DNA from: Liolophura sinensis
Taxonomy: Eukaryota; Mollusca; Polyplacophora; Chitonida; Chitonidae
Length of the DNA: 64,000 nt
NCBI RefSeq assembly: GCF_032854445.1
Contig: NC_088295.1
Location: 65,949,249-66,013,248, forward strand
Direction: 5' to 3'
Of the stretch, positions 57,373 through 64,000 are shown piece by piece; position 1 is the first letter of the stretch, and every line of letters begins with the position of its first letter. Both the position numbers and the translations under genes were made by a program. Under the pieces are notes generated by a model. That model had not been told where the DNA came from. It saw only the letters and a list, made by a program, of their open reading frames with translations, and did no database searches.

Positions 57373-58173
57373 CTTGCAATGATGAGGATTTACCAAAATA
57401 ATTTTTGGACGATAATTTTGAAAAAAAAAAACCTTTTAAATAATATGTATCACTGACAACTTGCTTGCATTCCACAGGCTGTCAAAACGATTGTGGATGC
57501 GATTTCTGACCACATCAAATTCGACAGTGATTCCGTATGCCACCAGCAGTACTTCTGAGGAAACTACGTATGTTGTTAGAAATATCTCAGTCCAACGTGC
57601 ACAGACATCGCGAGAGCGAAAATATCAAACCAGCAGTTCGATCAGGAGCAAGTCGCGACACCTACAGAAAACGCTGGGCTGTGTTCCAAGTTCGATCAAT
57701 TTCTATCCCTAGCCTACCATGTGCTCGACCTGCGATCAGCACATTCAAGTCTGTGCCCATACAATAACTGATTAGGTCAATGGGCAAATATAGATATGCC
57801 GCAACAACATATGGCCTCTCCACCTCATAAGCCGGTCGGCGAGCGATTGATGGTCTAGAGGTCCTGCTGCAGTGATATATAACTGTGACAAATATTGCTC
57901 TGTTTTTCCAGGACAGGTGGACGAGCCACGTCTGATGAAGGCACCATATCCGCCTCGTTTTTATTTTCAGACAAATTGGACGAGCACATGCTGGGTAGAG
58001 CTGATTGTATTCAAAATAAGTTTGAGGAAGCAATTCACACCCAATTTTCATTGTTGGGGGAGGAAGGGGGAGGGGGAGGGGGTCTGGTTTTCAGGCAGCA
58101 GACGGTCATCCGCCCTGTTCGTGTCCGGACTTGCCCGTCGACTGTAAACATTGCCTCGTGGTCAGTCGGAATT

Positions 58174-58183
58174 CCGCCATTTG
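58174..58183 (-). promoter_or_regulatory. YY1-like ATGGCGG element, possible mdm2 promoter
   Basis: CAAATGGCGGAATTCC on the - strand, in a locally GC-richer and CpG-containing stretch (58080-58200) about 0.8 kb upstream of the first possible mdm2 ATG. ATGGCGG elements often mark transcription starts. The link to mdm2 is by position only. Confidence 0.3.
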
Positions 58184-58259
58184 TTACCAGCTGGCGTCGG
58201 CGCTATTTTTAGAAACTAGGCAATCCCACAGTCGTCTACATCGAATCGGTGATGTTTGA

Positions 58260-61200
58260 GATCGCTGTATGCAACGAAGACTTCGTCAATACATACACAA
58301 ATATGTTCTTTTGTTTCATATTCCCCCTAACTTTTCACCTACCTAAATCCAAGTGTTGCATACACGGCCATCTATCAACGCGAGACCCATTTCTCACACC
58401 CACGGCACAACGCCCGTGAACCCTATGAATGAAAACAAAATGGCGGGAATTCGACTACGCTACCATTCTATAGTTTCGCATAAACGAGGAAAAAGTATAA
58501 AAATGTATAACACAAGCATTAAATGGGCAAAACCCAAAACACAAACCCCAATCATGTCTATATTTGCCTGCAAGGTGTCATAGTATAGAGAACTCTTTAC
58601 CGTGAGTAACTGGCGTACGAATATCTAAATGCCAAAGGGTCATAGGGCAGAGGTCGCGGTTGACTGCACCAAATCCGGCTTGATTTGAGGTGCGGCAGTG
58701 AGGAAGCCTTGCTTCTGCTATCGTACATTCCACAGTCAGGAGTTTCCGGTTACTCATTACAAACAAAAGACCGGCAGCTTCGATGGTAGACACATTTTCC
58801 TCTTGTTTCCTCTTCAACCATTGCTGAAAACACGGCGAAACTTGCATAGACTGTACATGTACGCGCATCTGAAAGCGATAGGCCTACACTGCATATACAT
58901 GTAGCCTGAAACGTCTGTAAAAATTTGTTTTCTAATGCCTAAAACAAAAACAACCGTCATTAACACGAAGGCGTTTAATTTGTTTATTTGAGTGTGCTTT
59001 AAAAATAAATTTCACTTAAACACATATCTATCGATATGTATAGGGCCTATGCACGATCCACCGACAAAAAAAAGACAAAGTGTCTGGGGTAATCTATCAA
59101 CCTTCGGCAAGTAACTGTACAGATTGACTTGCATGCTACATTGTCTGGTGGACGTAAATATTATTACAATTGGTCTCCAACGAAATTAAGTGAGGGTGCT
59201 AAAGCGGATCGCCACATAGGTCTACATGTAAGCACAATTATGACTTTGGCTAATCAGAAACTGACCGGATTGAAAACGCATGACACATGGCATTACGCAT
59301 ATAGATAAGCCCACTTGCATATAGGCTATTTTGGCCTACGAGTGTACTTGTACACAAACCTTATAACTGTCACTAAGACACGTTGCGGCATTTGCTCTAT
59401 TGATCGTATAACAGCAGTCAATTAAATTTCAACTCTATATTCAAACAGAAGAATAAGTTCTCCTATATTATATACTTAACTAGTGTAAAAGAGAAAGAAA
59501 AAAAACCAATTTATATAATACATATATATTTTATACCGTAATCGAAAACAAATTTTAAAGACTTGTAGATACAGATGACATTTGAACAGATACAAAGTAA
59601 TAATCATTGAGCGGATATATGCGAATAAATTCAACCATGTAGGCTATAGACAATGTATAGGCCTATAAGCACAATCCTTACTTGTATACATGTCGACATT
59701 GATTGTATTTTACATACAATATTTTACATTGTACACATAATTGAGAAAAAGGAACACATAAGCCGTTATAGCTTTTGCAAGTGTAATCACTATGAAAGTC
59801 AAAATTCAGTGTACATGAAAGAACCTCCTGCATATTTTCATGCTAATACATTACATGCGTATATAATCCAATCAGCTTGCATATAATATTATGTATACAC
59901 ATACACTCATGCACATCCCATACTGCTATTATGTACTTAAAGGACCTGCCAACAGAAGCCTTATGTACACCTTGAGAACTGCGATGACATCAGGTGTGAT
60001 TTCATGCAGTTTGCCCCATGTGACGTTTTATAACTGGAACTGAATGTCATTTGTACAAACAGCGTGCAATTAGAGGGAAGGAAACCATGGGCTTATTCTG
60101 TAAATTAAAGACTCAGTCATACTTTCTGACATCTCACACTACACACACCTTTTGTCACGCGTGTGGATCTAGTGTTAATCCAAAATTCTGACAGACTGCC
60201 TCTTTGAAAATTCATCATGTTTTAATCATTGTACATGTATAGATTAATTATGTATTCACTTCAGGAAGAAAGCAAGATTTAGAAAGGATTCACTGGGTAC
60301 ATAGATGCAGTTAAACCGACTGTTTTGATGTATGTCGTGTTTGTTTTATGATTAATTCAAGTATAACGAACAGTCTCAAAATTTCATGTTCTGATACGCG
60401 AGGAACTGCAATTTTTAAAAAACACTTATTAACTAATTTAAGTTATATGGTCCAGTAATACTAAATGAGGAGCGGATATGCATCATGTCACATTTATTCT
60501 AGTGCAATTCTTTCCAATTAAAAACATATAAATATACTGTATACTGACCAGTATTTCAACTTGCAGGCACCATGCATAAAGAATTACTTCAGCCTGTATT
60601 TATATATGCGTGTATATATGCAATTCATTTCTGTAGGTATGCCTGTATATAACATAATACTATACACAATTTCAAATCAAGTAAATACTGCATATTTAAT
60701 ATCATGATACAGATCTTGATTTTTGACTTTAATTATACACATGAACACTTATAAAGTAAAAAAAAAGAAACTCACACAATATTGCATACTGAACGAGCTA
60801 CAGCTGTATTGCATGCGTGGAAACTGATCACTTATACACGTACAATCGTCAGTTCAAATTTACAAGAGATACCAATGGCAGAAACACTAGATAGATTGTG
60901 TATACATATGCGTAAGAACTGCATGTGTAACCAAGCCTATGTATACGTATAGACTTCATTTACTGCATATAAAGCCAAGCACGTCTGTGAATCTTCCAAC
61001 AGTAATCACGATGGACAAATGTAAATTAACACGTCTGATTTTACAGGGTGCTTGGGCAGACGTTTAATTGAACAAGCAGACAGATGCTTTTGCTGATTAC
61101 ACTTTGTATGGTAATCAGCCACCAGACTTGTGAATCAGCTTTCGCTATATAATTGTATTTCAATCGACCATTATTGATTAATTACAAACTTACAATTACC

Positions 61201-64000
61201 GATCGCCAATCGACTATGTCTTTACAATATGGCTATATTACATGTACATTTGAGATATGTGTTTTACAAATTCAGCAACTTAACATTTAGAAATAACGCA
61301 CGTGGGAGCAAACTGTGAGCATGGCGAGACGACCTTGAATCTATTGTCACTATGCCTATACTATACATGTACACAAGATCTGAGAGTTGTTTCATTAAGG
61401 TTCCAGCTTAACTTTCAGAAATAGCGAGGAAGCATACATTACATATACAGTACAGTGTAAGCTGTAATGCACATCACAGTGTAAGCTGTAATGCTCAGTA
61501 AAGTGTAAGTTGTAATGCACATTACAGTGGATGCTGTAATGTAGAGCCCGTGAAGCTGTATATACACAGGCTATACATTCACTATGTATATACTGATGAT
61601 ATTTTGAGAGTATAAATAACGAACACAGCAATAAACATTACAGATTATACAAATTAATTTTAGGCATATATGCTTGAAGCATATTTGTGTACAAATGTAA
61701 TACTCGGATGCATTTCGTAAACGTTTCATGGATGTTTAGCTCTTAATCTCCATGAAGATTCACGCAGATCTTAAACCTTTAGTTGCAAAAACTGACCTCG
61801 CATATACTATATCATGCTGACGATAGTGTGCATGGTTACATAATCCTATACAAAACAGCGTGCCTAGCATTAAGACACGCATACATATGAGTACATACTC
61901 GTGCAGAAATATCTTTCACAGGCTTAAATTCTCCTGATTTTGCTGACCAAGAAATGTTTGGTCAGAAAAATAGCCAACGTTTTCTGGGTCGACAATTATG
62001 GTCAAAGGTGGTGTGATCAGCTTTTTTTCGTTTGGCCGTTTTTTTCTTGATCAGTCAGTGGGCGACCAATATTTATTTGATCAGAGCAACCAAATCCTTC
62101 TGGCAGTGTACCTTTCCCGCGCAATGGCGACTCGGGTCCAAGCTGTACTGACCTTTGTTCTGTTGTAATGCACCAGTACTATGTATGTAGGCCTACGTAA
62201 TAACTAGTGTGCTAATAAAGTGTTATCACAAATTAAGGCAGGAATGAACAGCAGATTACACAACTCTGGTTCGAATTTCTTTAGTCAGGTATGGTTTCGA
62301 TTTTTACTTTGAGAGGCACATAATGCATTAAATTAACCGAAGAATTTTTCTTTCTAATCAGAAAAGTTCATACGTTGGTTTTATAAATTGACCTGTATTT
62401 AGTTAAAGGATTTTAAGGTGTGTTTTGCATGTTTTTTCTATTTAATCAAATGGTTCGGCGGTTCCATTAAAAGACCAAAATAAATGCAGGAAAATCGGTG
62501 ACAAAGCTGAGTTTTAACGTTTGTCGTCAGGATAGGTAATATTTGATAAACCTAGTGAAGGGACCTGTGCAAAGAATGCGTCCTTCTACCGTAACTCAAA
62601 CGGATGGATTGTTTCCTCAAAGTAGCCTCCCTTGACAAAGTTCACCGGATCGTTTGGGCGTTTGCGATATAAGGGAGATTGCTATGTCAGTTATTGGTTT
62701 GGTCATACAACTCTTTTTAAAAATACATATTACCATGCACGTCAAAATCAATGGAATGATTACCCAGGAAAATAAACCATCGAAGTCACTGTCAACACAT
62801 CGCATACAAACAATAGGTAAAGAAGTACATCTTCTATTCGTGCACGTGTTTCATGTTCAGGTCTAGAACACATTGTCACCAATTAACATCAACTGGTGCC
62901 AGAGGAAGAAAGTTGTTGGTCAAATACATATATAGGCGCATGCATGTAGGTATATCCTGTGAAAGCGTATAACATACACATGAGCAAAAATGTATTATTT
63001 AATTTTTCATTTCATTGTTTCTCGTGGCAACTTACTCAAGAATGCTACACCAGTAATTTTTTTCACAGGAAGAAACCCATAGTGCCTGGGGTAAACCATC
63101 GACCTTTGAGAAGTTAATGATGAACATTCTCACGTTTGACGTAGGCCTACAGATTTGCACACCACGATATGGTTTGGAGATAAGCGATCTTCAAGGAACA
63201 TTACTGACTGTGCATGCGAACAGTCACACGAGCGTCGTCAACCGGTCATCGTCACCACTGTAAACACGTATATGTACAAGAACCAATCTTACCAATGTCA
63301 TATCACTGTCCAGAATAGAAGAAAATCGGTCGAATCGTTCTAGATTTATTCAACTTTAAACAACTGGAAACAAAGTCATATTACTTTTCATGCACAAAAA
63401 AAAAAACAAAAAAAAAAACAAAACAAAACAAAACAAAAAACATCCCCATTCACCTCACTAAATGATGTTACACACGCATTGTCCAAACTTGAAAGCAATC
63501 AGTCACAATGTTCTTGAGTCACTCTCAGTATACAGTTAACCAACTGGGAAACAGAGATATCTCTGGCAGTCATGTTGTTTGGCGCACATCCCTGAAAACC
63601 AATTCCATCCGCTCTTTCATTGATGTCGTATCTCTTTCCATGTGATATTGGAAAGCAATCAATCACATAATTTATTGCCTGGACATTGTTTGACCTACGG
63701 AATTACGGAATCACATATAACAATGGAATTATTTGTTTCAAGTGCAAATATACAGTGCTATTAGAGTATTTGGCGGGAGTTTAAGGCCATACTTAAGAAG
63801 GGTTGACGGCGATCACATTTATGGGTTGTGCAAGGTATCGTCAGTGAACACCAAAAAATTCCCCTTGTACATAATTTGTAATACCCGTGGGGTTTTAATA
63901 GCTGTTACAAACGTGTATTAACTTTATTTACAACATTTAAACATTTTGATCAATACACACGATTGTCACGATATACGCAGATCCACGTGGTAAGCAAACA
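58260..64000 (+). other. AT-rich non-coding DNA
   Basis: No recognisable gene on either strand. It holds a small 24-bp repeat at 61453, A-rich runs near 63395-63440 and a duplicate-looking pair of short segments (near 59070 and 63070) with AAAGTGTCTGGGGTAA / CATAGTGCCTGGGGTAA followed by ATCAACCTTC / ATCGACCTTT, perhaps remnants of one old repeat family. Confidence 0.5.
61453..61549 (+). repeat. 24-bp tandem repeat, 4 copies
   Basis: CAGTGTAAGCTGTAATGCAC plus ATCA, four units with increasing divergence. Confidence 0.85.

Noticed and set aside
57461-57767. Two overlapping + strand frames of about 80 residues with an acceptor-like TTCCACAG before them
   Set aside because: No family features, no matching donor exon, and they overlap the region upstream of mdm2 on the other strand.
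57400-58600. Vertebrate-like p53 response element in the presumed mdm2 promoter
   Set aside because: I scanned for paired RRRCWWGYYY half-sites and found only isolated near-matches.
58578-58868. 96-residue - strand frame
   Set aside because: No recognisable motif, no clear splice or start context; within chance for this length.

Overview
This is a eukaryotic, AT-rich window with spliced genes, GT-AG introns and many diverged transposable elements. The repeats look molluscan: tRNA-derived SINEs with AAATA-type tails, a Mag/SURL-like Ty3 element, a DIRS element and Tc1 elements. A marine mollusc, probably a bivalve, is my best guess. The species is not determined and another lophotrochozoan is possible.

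Three host genes are supported. (1) A betaine-homocysteine S-methyltransferase-like gene enters from the left edge on the + strand and ends at 14295. I see five phase-consistent exons: 1-67, 6153-6264, 11305-11483, 12316-12397 and 14000-14295. Its introns are swollen by a 5-kb Ty3 retrotransposon (517-5508, ATATG target duplication), a Tc1 element (7933-10052), SINEs and a 66-bp minisatellite. (2) A galactose-3-O-sulfotransferase-type gene is intronless at 28191-29339 (+). A 1.7-kb minisatellite lies just upstream and a broken paralogue lies at about 35640-36400. (3) An Mdm2-type E3 ubiquitin ligase gene lies on the - strand, from 56004 (or 57372) down to 37895. It has at least nine coding exons: SWIB/p53-binding domain, acidic region, RanBP2 zinc finger and C-terminal RING.

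Between the genes: 14.7-15.5 kb holds a second, decayed Tc1. About 17-20.5 kb holds a decayed DIRS-like tyrosine-recombinase retrotransposon. 20.5-26 kb is non-coding with SINE fragments and a poly-G tract. 26.3-28.07 kb is the 32-bp minisatellite. 32.65-33.9 kb is a 63-bp minisatellite with higher-order structure. From 58.3 kb to the end I see no recognisable gene.

The three most interesting signals are these. A 663-bp nearly perfect inverted repeat sits in BHMT intron 2; one arm is a copy pasted into the Tc1 transposase, and a transcript of the intron could fold into a long hairpin. A 360-nt open segment inside an mdm2 intron has splice sites whose phases exactly fit the flanking exons, so it is a candidate cassette exon. 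A chain of nested insertions gives a relative order of events. I did not find a clearly new multi-gene system.
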